NCBI GenBank assembly: GCA_964487155.1
Contig: CAZAQB010000003.1
Span: 17,476-81,475 of the forward strand
Direction of reading: 5' to 3'
From: CAZAQB01 sp964487155
GTDB lineage: Bacteria; Pseudomonadota; Gammaproteobacteria; Nitrococcales; Nitrococcaceae
Length of the DNA: 64,000 nt
In this document: in pieces, positions 43,178 through 51,609 of the stretch
How the letters are laid out: each line of letters opens with the position of its first letter
How positions within the stretch are numbered: the first letter of the stretch is position 1
Notes under the pieces: generated by a model
Told to the model about the DNA's origin: nothing
Databases searched by the model: none
What the model saw: only the letters and a program-made list of their open reading frames with translations
Program-made: the position numbers and the translations under genes

Positions 43178-43259
43178 GCTGGGTTTCCCATGCTCAACCC
43201 AGCCTACCGGCTGCACGGGGAGGGGGTAGGCTGGGATGGAGCGCAGCGCGATCCCGGCA
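43178..43259. repeat. Second REP-like palindrome family
   Basis: The arms read GCTGGGTTTCCCATG...CCCAGCCTACC on the left and GGTAGGCTGGGATGG...GATCCCGGC on the right. The GTAGGCTGGG/CCCAGCCTAC ends face each other across about 19 bases. The word GTACTCAGGCT lies just before it (43163-43173), as it does before the REP element at 8689. It occupies the gap between convergent irr and bfr. Confidence 0.7.
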
Positions 43260-43322
43260 TAGACGAACCGGGGGTCTTCGCAGCGCTCCACCAAGGGGCC
43301 GGAAACTCCCCCGAGCGCGTCT

Positions 43323-43799
43323 TCAATCCTCCGGCGGCATCTGGGACTGCAGGTAGTTCTCCAACCCAACCCGGCCGATCAGTTCCAGCTGGGTTTCCAG
43401 CCAGTCGATGTGCTCTTCCTCGTCCGCCAGAATCTCCTCGAACAGTTCGCGGCTGACGAAGTCCCGCACCTTCTCGCAGTGGGCAATGGCCTCACGCAGC
43501 ACCGGGCAGGCCTGGTGCTCCAGGCGCAGATCGCATTCCAGAATCTCCCGGGTGTTCTCGCCGATCATCAGCCTGCCAAGATCCTGCAGATTCGGCAGTC
43601 CCTCCAGGAACAGGATCCGCTTGATCAGCTTGTCGGCGTGCTGCATCTCCTCGATGGATTCGCGGTACTCCTTCTTGTTGAGCCGCTCCAGACCCCAGTC
43701 CTCGAACATGCGGGCATGGAGGAAGTACTGGTTGATGGCGGTGAGCTCGTTGGTGAGCACCTGGTTGAGGTACTGGATGACCTTGGTATCGCCCTTCAT
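43323..43799 (-). CDS. bfr: Bacterioferritin
   Basis: The 158-residue four-helix protein forms the 24-mer iron store with heme. Heme ligand Met52 is present (EEMQHADKL), as are the ferroxidase Glu18, Glu51, His54, Glu94, Glu127 and His130 positions by pattern. Length matches E. coli Bfr. It lies close to bfd, which encodes the ferredoxin that reduces the heme to release iron. Confidence 0.96.
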   Translation of the reverse strand: MKGDTKVIQYLNQVLTNELTAINQYFLHARMFEDWGLERLNKKEYRESIEEMQHADKLIKRILFLEGLPNLQDLGRLMIGENTREILECDLRLEHQACPVLREAIAHCEKVRDFVSRELFEEILADEEEHIDWLETQLELIGRVGLENYLQSQMPPED

Positions 43800-43934
43800 G
43801 GAATGGACTTCCCCCTGGTTGACGGAGCCATGACACAGTCACCGACACTAGCAGCTTAGGCGGCCTGCTGCACTGCGTCGTAACCCCGGGGGGAATGGGC
43901 GGGAGGATTGATTGCGTCGGCGGCTACGGCGCCG

Positions 43935-44162
43935 TCAGGCAGCTGGCTGAGGCGAGAGCAGATCCGGGAAACCCCGTTGCGGCGCTTCGCGGGCAGCAGA
44001 GCAGGCGTCGCGAGGCAGCAACGAGCGCGCATGGCCGGCGCACTTGCAGCAGGCGCTGCACACGCCGAGGCGCTCGCGGAGGTCGCGGACCGTGCGGGCG
44101 CCGCCGTTCACCTCACGGCGTACATCGGATTCAGTTATCGCCTTGCACACACAAACGTACAT
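43935..44162 (-). CDS. bfd: Bacterioferritin-associated ferredoxin
   Basis: The 75-residue protein has the Bfd fold with cluster ligands Cys4, Cys6, Cys38 and Cys41 (MYVCVCKAIT; CSACCKC), binding one [2Fe-2S] cluster that delivers electrons to Bfr heme. Only the first 50 residues match the family; the last 25 form a Pro/Ala-rich tail. The start at 44162 has GAGGTG at six bases. A perfect FNR-like palindrome is 65 bases upstream, with AT-rich -10 candidates (TATTGT or TATATT) between. The bfr gene follows. Confidence 0.93.
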   Translation of the reverse strand: MYVCVCKAITESDVRREVNGGARTVRDLRERLGVCSACCKCAGHARSLLPRDACSAAREAPQRGFPDLLSPQPAA

Positions 44163-44219
44163 GCCGACACCTCGCTTCCTTATACGAGGCAGTACAATAT
44201 AAACGCGACTGATTGTCAA

Positions 44220-44233
44220 TTGACTTTTGTCAA
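44220..44233 (-). promoter_or_regulatory. FNR/DNR-type operator upstream of bfd
   Basis: TTGACTTTTGTCAA is a perfect TTGAC-N4-GTCAA palindrome. Its centre lies about 30 bases upstream of candidate -10 hexamers on the bfd strand, close to the spacing of class II FNR promoters. A Fur box was sought here and not found. The sequence is unusually AT-rich for this genome. Confidence 0.5.
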
Positions 44234-44269
44234 GAATCTCATTCCAGTCCGGCGCCCGCCCGCACGCGG

Positions 44270-46540
44270 CTACTTGCCCGCCCGGATCAGGCCGCCCAGC
44301 CCCCGCGCCTCCAGGGTCTCCCGGATCAGTGCCCGGATCTGGTCCGGGTACTCCAGTTCCAGGGCCCGCGCCAACAGTTCCTCGGCCTCGACCAGGGTGA
44401 AGCTGCGCACCACGGCCTTGACCCGCAGCAGGCCGGTGCTGCTCATGCTGAGCCCGTCCAGGCCCATGCCCAGCAGCAGTAAGGCGATGCCGGCGCTGCC
44501 CGCCATGCCGCCGCAGACCGTCACCGGCTTGCCCCAGCGCCGGCCGGCTTCGGCAACGCTCTTCACGGCCCGCAACACCGCCGGGTGCAGCTCGTCGTAG
44601 AGATCGGCCACGCGCGGATTGTTGCGGTCCACGGCAAGGATGTACTGGGCCAGGTCGTTGCTGCCCACCGAGAGAAAGTCCAGCCGCTGCGCGAGGCTGT
44701 CCGCCTGGTAGACCGCCGCCGGCACCTCCACCATGGCGCCCAGGGGCGGCAGGGGCACGTCCACGCCCTCTTCGGCCAGCTCGTCCCGGGCCCGGCGCAC
44801 CAGGCGCACCGCCTGATCCACTTCCTCCAGGCGGCTCACCATGGGGAACATGATTCGCAGGTTGTCCAGCCCCTGGGACGCCCTCAGCATGGCGCGGATC
44901 TGGGTCATGAAGATCTCGGGGTGGTCCAGGGTGACCCGGATACCGCGCCAGCCCAGGAACGGGTTCTCGTCGCGGATCGGAAAGTAAGGCAGGCCCTTGT
45001 CGCCACCTACGTCCAGGGTGCGCAGGGTGGCCGGCAGTGGGGCGAAGGCCTCCAGCAGCTCCCGGTAGATGTGGTACTGCTCGTCCTCGCCGGGGAAGCG
45101 GTCCCGGATCATGAACGGGAATTCGGTGCGATGCAGGCCGACTCCGTCGCAGCCCACGCCCCGGGAGGACTCGATGTCCGAGATCAGGCCGGTGTTGACG
45201 TACAGCCGCACCCGGTGGCCGTCGGCGGTCTCCGAGGCCAGGCCCTGCAGCGGCCGGAGGCCTTCGCTGAACTCCGCCTCCTCGCGCAGCAGACGATGGT
45301 ACTCGTCCAGCACGGTCTCGGAGGGCTCCAGGTAGATGCGGCCGCTGTAGCCGTCGACGATGATGTGCTTGCCGTCCACCGCCGCGGTGCGCAGGTCCGA
45401 GACCCCCATCACCGCCGGCACGCCCAGGGCCCGGGCCAGGATGGCCACGTGCGAGTTGTGGGAGCCGGTGGCCGATACCACCCCCGCCAGCTTGTCCCGG
45501 TCCACCTCGGCCAGCTGGGAAGCGTTCACTTCCTGCCCCACCAGCACTGTGGCCTCGGCCATGGGACGGCGGTCGCCGCTGGCCGTGGCCAGTTTCATCA
45601 GCAGGCGGCGCCCGATGTCGCGGATGTCGCTGGCCCGCTCCCGCAGGTAGGGGTCGTCCATCTCCTCGAAGCGCCGGGAGTAATTGGCGATGGCGTCGCG
45701 CACGGCCCCAGCCGCCCAGTTGCCCTCACCAATGCGGCGCAGCGTGTCAGAGACCAGGCTCTGGCCATCGAGGATGCGCAGGTAGACGTCGAACAGGGCC
45801 AGCTCGCTGTCCGGCAGGGAGCTGGACATGCCCTGGGCCAGATCCTGGATGTCGGCGCGCACTGCCTCCACTGCCGCACGGAACTGGGCCTGCTCCCGGT
45901 CGATGTCGTCCGGCTGGCGGTCCGGCACCTGCGCCAGCTCATCGACGGTGTACACCACCCGGGCCTGGCCGATGGCCACGCCGGTGGCCCCGGCCACCCC
46001 CACCAGCGGCAGATTGCGCCCGCGCGTCCCATACAGGCGCAGATCCTCCATGTCGCCGGTGGCCCGGGCGTGGGCGATGGCGCCGGCCAGCTGGGCGGCC
46101 ACGGTGACCAGGAAGGCCACCTCCGCGTCGTCGAAGCGTCGGCGGCGGCGATGCTGCACCACCAGCACCCCCATCAGCCGCCGGTAGTGGATGACCGGCA
46201 CACCCAGGAAGGAGTGGAAGTGCTCTTCGCCGGTCTCCGCGAAGTAGCGGTAGCGGGGATGGCGGTCCGCCTCGTCCAGGTTGACCGGCTCCTCGCGCTC
46301 GGCCACCAGGCCGACCAGCCCCTCCTCCAGGCCCAGGCGCACGTGGCCCACGGCACTGGCGTTGAGTCCGCGGGTGGCCATCAGGGTGAGTTGGCGGACA
46401 TCGTCACCCTCGACCAGGTAGGCCGAGCAGACATCGGCGCCCATGGCCTCCGCCACCCGGTCCACCACAATCTGCAGCGCCTGGGCGATGCCGCGGGCGG
46501 CGTTGACCTCCTGGACGATGCGATGCAGGACGTCGAGCAT
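44270..46540 (-). CDS. ptsP: PtsP, phosphoenolpyruvate-protein phosphotransferase of the nitrogen PTS
   Basis: The 756-residue protein has an N-terminal GAF domain (about 15-160, with LEEGLVGLVAEREEPVNL) and the EI module. The phospho-His site is in ATGSHNSHVAILARALGVPAV, cited here in two parts. The PEP-binding barrel has GGDKGLPYFP, and CGGMAG near the end carries the catalytic Cys. It starts the PtsN phosphorelay that senses nitrogen status. The ATG at 46540 has GGAG at six bases. It follows rppH by 31 bases, as in E. coli, so an rppH-ptsP operon is likely. Confidence 0.95.
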   Translation of the reverse strand: MLDVLHRIVQEVNAARGIAQALQIVVDRVAEAMGADVCSAYLVEGDDVRQLTLMATRGLNASAVGHVRLGLEEGLVGLVAEREEPVNLDEADRHPRYRYFAETGEEHFHSFLGVPVIHYRRLMGVLVVQHRRRRRFDDAEVAFLVTVAAQLAGAIAHARATGDMEDLRLYGTRGRNLPLVGVAGATGVAIGQARVVYTVDELAQVPDRQPDDIDREQAQFRAAVEAVRADIQDLAQGMSSSLPDSELALFDVYLRILDGQSLVSDTLRRIGEGNWAAGAVRDAIANYSRRFEEMDDPYLRERASDIRDIGRRLLMKLATASGDRRPMAEATVLVGQEVNASQLAEVDRDKLAGVVSATGSHNSHVAILARALGVPAVMGVSDLRTAAVDGKHIIVDGYSGRIYLEPSETVLDEYHRLLREEAEFSEGLRPLQGLASETADGHRVRLYVNTGLISDIESSRGVGCDGVGLHRTEFPFMIRDRFPGEDEQYHIYRELLEAFAPLPATLRTLDVGGDKGLPYFPIRDENPFLGWRGIRVTLDHPEIFMTQIRAMLRASQGLDNLRIMFPMVSRLEEVDQAVRLVRRARDELAEEGVDVPLPPLGAMVEVPAAVYQADSLAQRLDFLSVGSNDLAQYILAVDRNNPRVADLYDELHPAVLRAVKSVAEAGRRWGKPVTVCGGMAGSAGIALLLLGMGLDGLSMSSTGLLRVKAVVRSFTLVEAEELLARALELEYPDQIRALIRETLEARGLGGLIRAGK

Positions 46541-46571
46541 GGGTTCTCCGGCGCGGGCGGCGGGCGCGCGG

Positions 46572-47114
46572 TCAGCCGCCGGTGCGGAAATGGGAGCCGG
46601 CGCGGGGCCGCCGGCGCGGCACAGGGCAGGCGGGGGCACCCTCCGGAAACACCAGCGGCGCCAGCTGCCGGAGGGCGCGCCGGTAAACCTCCCGCTTGAA
46701 GAACACCACCTCGCGCAGCGGCTGCCAGTACTCGACCCAGCGCCAGCCGTCAAACTCCGGGCGGGCACCCCGGTCCAGGCGGAAGTCGTCCTCCCGGCCG
46801 AGGAAGCGCAGCATGAACCAGATCTGCTTCTGGCCGATGCATACCGGGGGACGGCGGCGCCGGATCAGGTGACGGGGAAGCCGGTAGCGCAGCCAGCCCT
46901 CGGTGCAGCCCATCACCTGGACATGGTGAGGCGCAAGGCCGACTTCCTCTTCCAGCTCCCGGAACAGGGCCTGTTCAGCGCTTTCTTCGGCCTTGATCCC
47001 GCCCTGGGGGAACTGCCAGGCGTCCTGGCCGACGCGACGCGCCCAGAACAGCCGCCCCCCGGGTCCGGCGATAATAATCCCTACATTCGGCCTAAAACCA
47101 TCTGAATCAATCAC
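46572..47114 (-). CDS. rppH: RNA pyrophosphohydrolase RppH
   Basis: The 180-residue Nudix enzyme removes pyrophosphate from the 5-prime end of RNA and so starts decay. It has the typical start [15 protein letters not shown], the Nudix box [22 protein letters not shown] (read as [11 protein letters not shown] and RELEEEVG), and WQFPQGGI before it. A GTG start is used because no ATG fits the conserved N-terminus. A basic C-terminal tail is longer than in E. coli. It heads an operon with ptsP and is divergent from a HAD phosphatase. Confidence 0.95.
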   Translation of the reverse strand: MIDSDGFRPNVGIIIAGPGGRLFWARRVGQDAWQFPQGGIKAEESAEQALFRELEEEVGLAPHHVQVMGCTEGWLRYRLPRHLIRRRRPPVCIGQKQIWFMLRFLGREDDFRLDRGARPEFDGWRWVEYWQPLREVVFFKREVYRRALRQLAPLVFPEGAPACPVPRRRPRAGSHFRTGG

Positions 47115-47243
47115 TTGTGATCATTTTGACAGCACGCAGCCAGTAACCGGTATTCTTCCACACTGGCATCATGAGCGGCAAACTGCCTGCTTCGGCCGCG
47201 CCGGTCGCTGCCCACCCGACACCGCCAGATACTGGAGGCACCC

Positions 47244-47912
47244 TTGAGCCTGGCCCTGTTCGATCTGGACAACACCCTCCTGGCCGGCGACAGCGACCAC
47301 CTGTGGGGCGAGTTCCTGGTGGATGTCGGGGCGGTGGACGCCGACTGGTTCGCGCGGGAGAACGACCGTCACTACCGCGCCTACCAGGAAGGCAGCCTGG
47401 ACATCGAGGAGTACCTGGCCTTCGCCCTGCGGCCGCTGGCCGAGCACAACCTGCACCAGCTGCTGGAGTGGCGCCAGCAGTTCGTCAATAGCAAGATCCA
47501 GCCCATCGTCCTTGAGCCCGCCCAGGCGCTGGTGGCCTCCCACCGGCGGCGCGGGGACACCTGCCTGATCATCACCGCCACCAACCGGTTCGTGACCGAG
47601 CCCATCGCCGGGCTGTTCGGCATCGAGCACCTGCTGGCCACTGTCCCGGAGCAGCGCGACGGCCGCTTCACCGGCGGGTTCCAGGGCCGGCCCACCTTCC
47701 GGGAAGGCAAGATCGCCGCCCTGGAGGACTGGGCCGCCAAACAGGGGGTCGATCCGTGGGACGCCTGGTTCTACAGCGACTCCCACAACGACCTGCCGTT
47801 GCTGGAGCGGGTGCGCGAGCCGGTGGCGGTAGACCCCGACCCTCCCCTGCGGGCGCGGGCCGAGGAACGCGGCTGGCGGATCATGAGCCTGCGCGGCGGG
47901 GGCGAGCCGTGA
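47244..47912 (+). CDS. HAD-IB family hydrolase (phosphoserine phosphatase-like)
   Basis: The 222-residue protein has HAD motif I LALFDLDNTLL with the nucleophile Asp, motif II in LIITATNRF, a Lys in REGKIAAL and motif III FYSDSHNDLPLL. A cap domain inserted after motif I makes it subfamily IB, near CicA/SerB-like phosphatases. Substrate is unknown. The TTG start at 47244 has GGAGGCACCC upstream. Such a gene next to rppH is a common arrangement in gammaproteobacteria. Confidence 0.88.
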   Translation: MSLALFDLDNTLLAGDSDHLWGEFLVDVGAVDADWFARENDRHYRAYQEGSLDIEEYLAFALRPLAEHNLHQLLEWRQQFVNSKIQPIVLEPAQALVASHRRRGDTCLIITATNRFVTEPIAGLFGIEHLLATVPEQRDGRFTGGFQGRPTFREGKIAALEDWAAKQGVDPWDAWFYSDSHNDLPLLERVREPVAVDPDPPLRARAEERGWRIMSLRGGGEP

Positions 47913-48091
47913 GCCGGGAGCCACACGCCGCCCCTGGAACACCCCGGCGAAAGCGCCACCGCCGGGCGCTGCGGTGCATGGCCGCGCAGGCCGCGGCGGC
48001 GCGGCGCAGCGCCGCCTGACGGCTGCCGGACCGGGAACCCCGGCCCGGCCGCATAGATAACACGACAGACTCACGAGGAGGAGGACACGCC

Positions 48092-48982
48092 ATGAGTTCC
48101 ATCGCGTTCATAGGCCTCGGCAACATGGGCTCACCCATGGCCGTCAACCTGGTCCGGGCCGGCCATGCCGTCCGGGTTTTCGACCTGATCCCAGAAGCCG
48201 TGCAGCGACTCGCCGGAGAAGGGGCAGAGACCGCCGCGTCGGCGGCGGATTGCGTAGCTGGCGCGGAGGTGGTCATCAGCATGCTGCCCGCCGGGCGCCA
48301 CGTCCGGGAGCTCTACCTGGGAGAGGCTGGCGTGCTGGCCAGCGCCGCAACGGGGACCCTGCTCATCGACAGCAGCACCATTGCCGCCGAGGACGCCCGG
48401 GCGGTGGCGGCCGCCGCCAGCGAGGCCGGCTTCCCGTTCCTGGACGCCCCCGTCTCCGGCGGGGTGGCCGGCGCCGCCGCCGGCACCCTCACCTTTATCG
48501 TCGGCGGCGAGACCGAGGCGGTGGAACGGGGCCGCCCGGTGCTGGAGGTGATGGGCAAGAACGTGTTCCATGCCGGCGCCAGCGGCGCCGGACAGGTGGG
48601 CAAGATGTGCAACAACATGCTGCTGGGGGTGCTGATGGCGGGCACCTCGGAGGCCCTCAACCTGGCGGTGGCCCAGGGCCTGGATCCGAGCGTGGTCTCC
48701 GAGATCATGAAGGCGAGTTCCGGCAACAACTGGGCGCTGCAGGTCTACAACCCCTACCCCGGCGTCATGGAGAATGCCCCCGCCTCCAAGGGCTACCAGG
48801 GGGGCTTCATGGTGGATCTGATGACCAAGGATCTGGGACTGGCCCAGGACGCCGCGGTGGCCACCGGAACCGCAACCCCCATGGGCGCGCTGGCCCGCAA
48901 TCTCTACCGCATGCACGGGGCGAACGGCGGCGGGCGGCTCGACTTCTCCAGCATCCTGCAGTTCCTGAAGGGCAGCGCCTGA
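48092..48982 (+). CDS. 3-hydroxyisobutyrate dehydrogenase family oxidoreductase
   Basis: The 296-residue beta-hydroxyacid dehydrogenase has a dinucleotide-binding start IGLGNMGSPMAVNLVRAGH, the substrate loop DAPVSGGVAGAAAGTL and the catalytic Lys in GQVGKMCNNMLLG. It matches the valine-degradation enzyme MmsB most closely, oxidising 3-hydroxyisobutyrate with NAD+, but the family also covers tartronate semialdehyde and related reductases. The ribosome site GAGGAGGAGG is very strong. No other valine-pathway genes are beside it. Confidence 0.9.
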   Translation: MSSIAFIGLGNMGSPMAVNLVRAGHAVRVFDLIPEAVQRLAGEGAETAASAADCVAGAEVVISMLPAGRHVRELYLGEAGVLASAATGTLLIDSSTIAAEDARAVAAAASEAGFPFLDAPVSGGVAGAAAGTLTFIVGGETEAVERGRPVLEVMGKNVFHAGASGAGQVGKMCNNMLLGVLMAGTSEALNLAVAQGLDPSVVSEIMKASSGNNWALQVYNPYPGVMENAPASKGYQGGFMVDLMTKDLGLAQDAAVATGTATPMGALARNLYRMHGANGGGRLDFSSILQFLKGSA

Positions 48983-48999
48983 CAGTCGAGCCGGCAGCG

Positions 49000-50115
49000 T
49001 CAGGGCGCCGCCGGCCCGCCCCGGTCCAGGGCCACGGGCTCGTCGGCACGGGTCTCGGACCAGGCGCGGCGGGCGGCCGCCAGCAGGGCCTCCGGGGAGC
49101 CCGCCAGGGGATACAGGGCGATCCCGGCCCGCAGGGCGGCGCCACGGCACAGCTCGCGGCCGAAACGGGTGGCGGCGCCCGCACCGCAGTCGGGCAGCGC
49201 CACAGCCCAGGCCTGGGGACCGACCGGGGCGATCCGATCCTGGGGCCGGCAGCGCCGCGCCAGGGCCTCGCCCCACGCCGCTGCCTGCCCGCCCTCCGGC
49301 ACCGCGAGGTACACCAGGGCCAAGGTCTCGCCCCGGGACGCCACCCCCTCGAGGATCTCCCCGAGGCCCGCCATCAGGGCTTCCGCCCCTGAAAGGAGCA
49401 CCGCGTCCGCCTCGGGCTGTTCCTCGGGCGCCCCAGCGGCCGCCGCCAGCACCGCCGGCACCAGGCGCTCCAGGTCCGGCGGCTGCAGGTACCAGCCCGC
49501 CGCCGCTGCCGCGACGCCCTGCCAGGCGGGCCGGGGTGGGCCGGGCGCCAGCGCGATCAGGACGCTGCCCGCGGCGGCCTCGGCCACCCGAACGGCATCG
49601 GGCAGGGAGGGGTCCAGCACCAGCGCCGCCGGGGCGCCCTCGTCCGCCCCGCTCAGCCAGCCCTCCGGATCCTCGTGAACTGCCGCGGCGAGGCCAACGC
49701 GGCGCAGGCGCGTGGCGAGCGCCAGGGCCGGCCACGGGTCGGCAAGGATGAGGTCGATGCGGGGTGCCCCGGGTGGATCCGCCATAGCGGCACGTCGACT
49801 GGCCCGCTCCGTGGCACTCGCCAGTCCCAGAGCAAGGCTCTGCAGCCGTGCCACGGACGGTTCCTCCGCACCGGGTTCCAGCGCCCGTTCCAGGGCCCGG
49901 GCCCAGACGCCGACCGGCTCGAAGCCGTAGCTGCCGGCACCGCCGGCCAGGGCGTGGGCCCGGGCTTCCAGATCCTGCCGCTGGCCGCCGAGATCGGCGT
50001 CCGCCGCCTCCAGCAGCGGCTGGGTGAGGCGGAACACCCGCTCCGGCAGCTCCGCCGCGTAGCGCCGGCGGAGCTCCCAGAGGCGCTGACGCAGCAGGGA
50101 ACGCTCAACTGGCAT
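49000..50115 (-). CDS. HPt domain protein with degenerate receiver and GGDEF-like domains
   Basis: Residues about 1-100 form an HPt domain with the phosphorelay His54 in ARAHALAGGAGSYGF, which matches HxLxGxxxxxG. Residues about 118-225 resemble a receiver, keeping an Asp in PAALVLDPSLPD but lacking other key residues. Residues about 235-360 follow a GGDEF fold pattern (RPQDRIAPVGPQAWAVALPD, LRAGIALYPLAG) with no GGDEF motif, so no cyclase activity is expected. It overlaps the response regulator gene by 11 bases and is co-transcribed with it. Confidence 0.72.
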   Translation of the reverse strand: MPVERSLLRQRLWELRRRYAAELPERVFRLTQPLLEAADADLGGQRQDLEARAHALAGGAGSYGFEPVGVWARALERALEPGAEEPSVARLQSLALGLASATERASRRAAMADPPGAPRIDLILADPWPALALATRLRRVGLAAAVHEDPEGWLSGADEGAPAALVLDPSLPDAVRVAEAAAGSVLIALAPGPPRPAWQGVAAAAAGWYLQPPDLERLVPAVLAAAAGAPEEQPEADAVLLSGAEALMAGLGEILEGVASRGETLALVYLAVPEGGQAAAWGEALARRCRPQDRIAPVGPQAWAVALPDCGAGAATRFGRELCRGAALRAGIALYPLAGSPEALLAAARRAWSETRADEPVALDRGGPAAP

Positions 50116-50491
50116 GGCGCCTCCAGATGGCGCGGACTTCTTCGGCCAGGGTCAGGGGATCGAAGGGCTTGGGAATGACGTCGACGGCACCCACGCCACG
50201 CAGGGCGGTCTCCTCTCGCGGCTGCACCTTGGCGGTCATGAACACCATCGGCACCGCGTCCAGTTCCGGCAGCCGGCGCAGGCCGTCGAGGGTCTCGATG
50301 CCATCCATGCCCGGCATCATCACGTCCAGCAGGATGATATCCGGCCCAAAGCCGGTGGCCACTTCCAGCGCCTCGGCCCCGCCGGAACACACTCGCAGCT
50401 CGAAGCCCCCGAGGGTCTCCAGAGCCATGCGGGCGATCTCCTGGATATCCGGCTCGTCCTCGACATAGAGCACGCGCAGGGCCCGCCCCAT
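50105..50491 (-). CDS. Single-domain response regulator
   Basis: The 128-residue receiver is complete: the acidic pair in YVEDEPD, phospho-acceptor Asp in DIILLDVMMPGMDG, Thr in FMTAK and the switch Lys in PKPFDP. It has no output domain, so it acts by protein contact, CheY-like or as a phosphorelay step with the HPt protein whose gene overlaps its 3-prime end. Its ATG overlaps the stop of a small upstream reading frame (TGATG). A GAGG lies about nine bases upstream. Confidence 0.9.
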   Translation of the reverse strand: MGRALRVLYVEDEPDIQEIARMALETLGGFELRVCSGGAEALEVATGFGPDIILLDVMMPGMDGIETLDGLRRLPELDAVPMVFMTAKVQPREETALRGVGAVDVIPKPFDPLTLAEEVRAIWRRHAS

Positions 50492-50748
50492 CAGGGCCGC
50501 CTCAGGCCGCGGCCTTGCGGTACGGGTGAACGTCCATGGCGGGGAAAACCGACGCCGCCATGGCCGCCGGCCCGAGGGCGCTCCCTGAGACATCGGGTGA
50601 GCTGGAAGCGCGCTCCCCGGTGATCGCCGCTGGCCTCCCCGGGGACCGCCAGCACGGCGATCATCGGCTCCGGCGCCATCCGGGCGCCCGGCCTGGCGAT
50701 GCCGGGGAGGACTTCCCGGAGGCACTGCAGCAGCTCGGTTTCGGCCAC
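50491..50748 (-). CDS. Small putative protein heading the phosphorelay operon
   Basis: This 85-residue frame begins with GTG at 50748, eight bases after a strong AAGGAG, and its TGA overlaps the ATG of the response regulator. The first 55 residues (AETELLQCLREVLPGIA, MIAVLAVPGEASGD, FQLTRCLRERP) look like protein, while the last 30 are Gly/Arg/Pro-rich. Shifting frame near 50560 would give AMAASVFPAMDVHPYRKAAA and a stop, which looks more natural, so a frameshift or sequencing error is possible. I do not recognise a family. Confidence 0.4.
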   Translation of the reverse strand: MAETELLQCLREVLPGIARPGARMAPEPMIAVLAVPGEASGDHRGARFQLTRCLRERPRAGGHGGVGFPRHGRSPVPQGRGLRRP

Positions 50749-50880
50749 CGGCGTTGCTCCTTGTCGACGGAACTGCTAATCACAGGTACCTTATCTGTAA
50801 ACTAGTGCAAGGGTTTGGTCCAGCGAGCACAGACAGCAAGCGCGCCCTCTTCTGCAACCCACCGACGGCGTACCTCAGAT

Positions 50881-51579
50881 ATGCGTATCGCGATCCTGGA
50901 AGATGACCGGCCTCAGCTGGAGATTCTCGATGCCTGGCTCGAGGAGGCAGGCCACGACTGCAGCGGGTTCACCGACGCCGACACACTGTGCCGAAGCATG
51001 CGCCGGGAGAGCTATGACCTGCTGGTGCTGGACTGGAACCTGCCCCGCAGCAGCGGCCCCGAGGTGCTGGCATGGGTGCGTGAGCACGTCGACTGGCGGG
51101 TGCCGGTGCTGTTCACCACCGCACGCGACCGGGAGGAGGACGTGGTGCTCGCCCTGGAGGGCGGCGCCGACGATTACCTCGTCAAACCGCTGCGCCACCG
51201 GGAGACGGTGGCCCGCATCACCGCCCTCGCGCGGCGGGTCAGCTCGCCACTCACCGAGGAGGGTCGCCTGGAGGAGCCCCCCTACTCCTTCGACGTGGAA
51301 CGCCAGCAGGCGAGCCTGCACGGCGAGAGCGTGAACCTCACGGGCAAGGAATTCCAGCTGGCGGTGTTCCTGTTCCGCAATCCGGGCCGGTTGCTATCCC
51401 GAGGCCATATCCTGGAGGCGGTATGGGGCAAGAGCGGTGATCTGAATACCCGCACGGTGGACACCCACATCAGCCGCCTGCGCTCCAAGCTCAGCCTGGG
51501 GGAGGAGAACTCCTGGCGGCTGAGCTCGGTCTACCAGCACGGCTACCGGCTGGAACGGCTGGGCGACGGCGACAGCTGA
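50881..51579 (+). CDS. OmpR/PhoB family response regulator
   Basis: The 232-residue protein has a receiver (about 1-120: ILEDD acidic pair, phospho-Asp in LLVLDWNLPRSSG, Lys in YLVKPLRHRE) and a winged-helix DNA-binding domain (about 135-228: NLTGKEFQLAVFLFRN, TRTVDTHISRLRSKL, YQHGYRLE). No histidine kinase is adjacent, so it is an orphan or works with the divergent HPt/receiver operon. The ATG at 50881 is preferred; the frame is open to 50815. AT-rich DNA at 50760-50805 probably holds the promoters for both directions. Confidence 0.92.
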   Translation: MRIAILEDDRPQLEILDAWLEEAGHDCSGFTDADTLCRSMRRESYDLLVLDWNLPRSSGPEVLAWVREHVDWRVPVLFTTARDREEDVVLALEGGADDYLVKPLRHRETVARITALARRVSSPLTEEGRLEEPPYSFDVERQQASLHGESVNLTGKEFQLAVFLFRNPGRLLSRGHILEAVWGKSGDLNTRTVDTHISRLRSKLSLGEENSWRLSSVYQHGYRLERLGDGDS

Positions 51580-51609
51580 ACCCGCCGCCGCCGCGTCTCG
51601 ACGCCCGGC

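Noticed and set aside
43912..43940. Word GGCTACGGCGCCGTCAG similar to 358-375, suggesting a repeat
   Set aside because: The match is short, the flanks do not align, and one copy overlaps the end of ompW while the other overlaps the end of bfd; chance in GC-rich DNA is enough.
44196..44235. Fur box upstream of bfd
   Set aside because: TGATTGTCAATTGAC matches only half of the 7-1-7 Fur consensus; the FNR-like palindrome explains the symmetry better.
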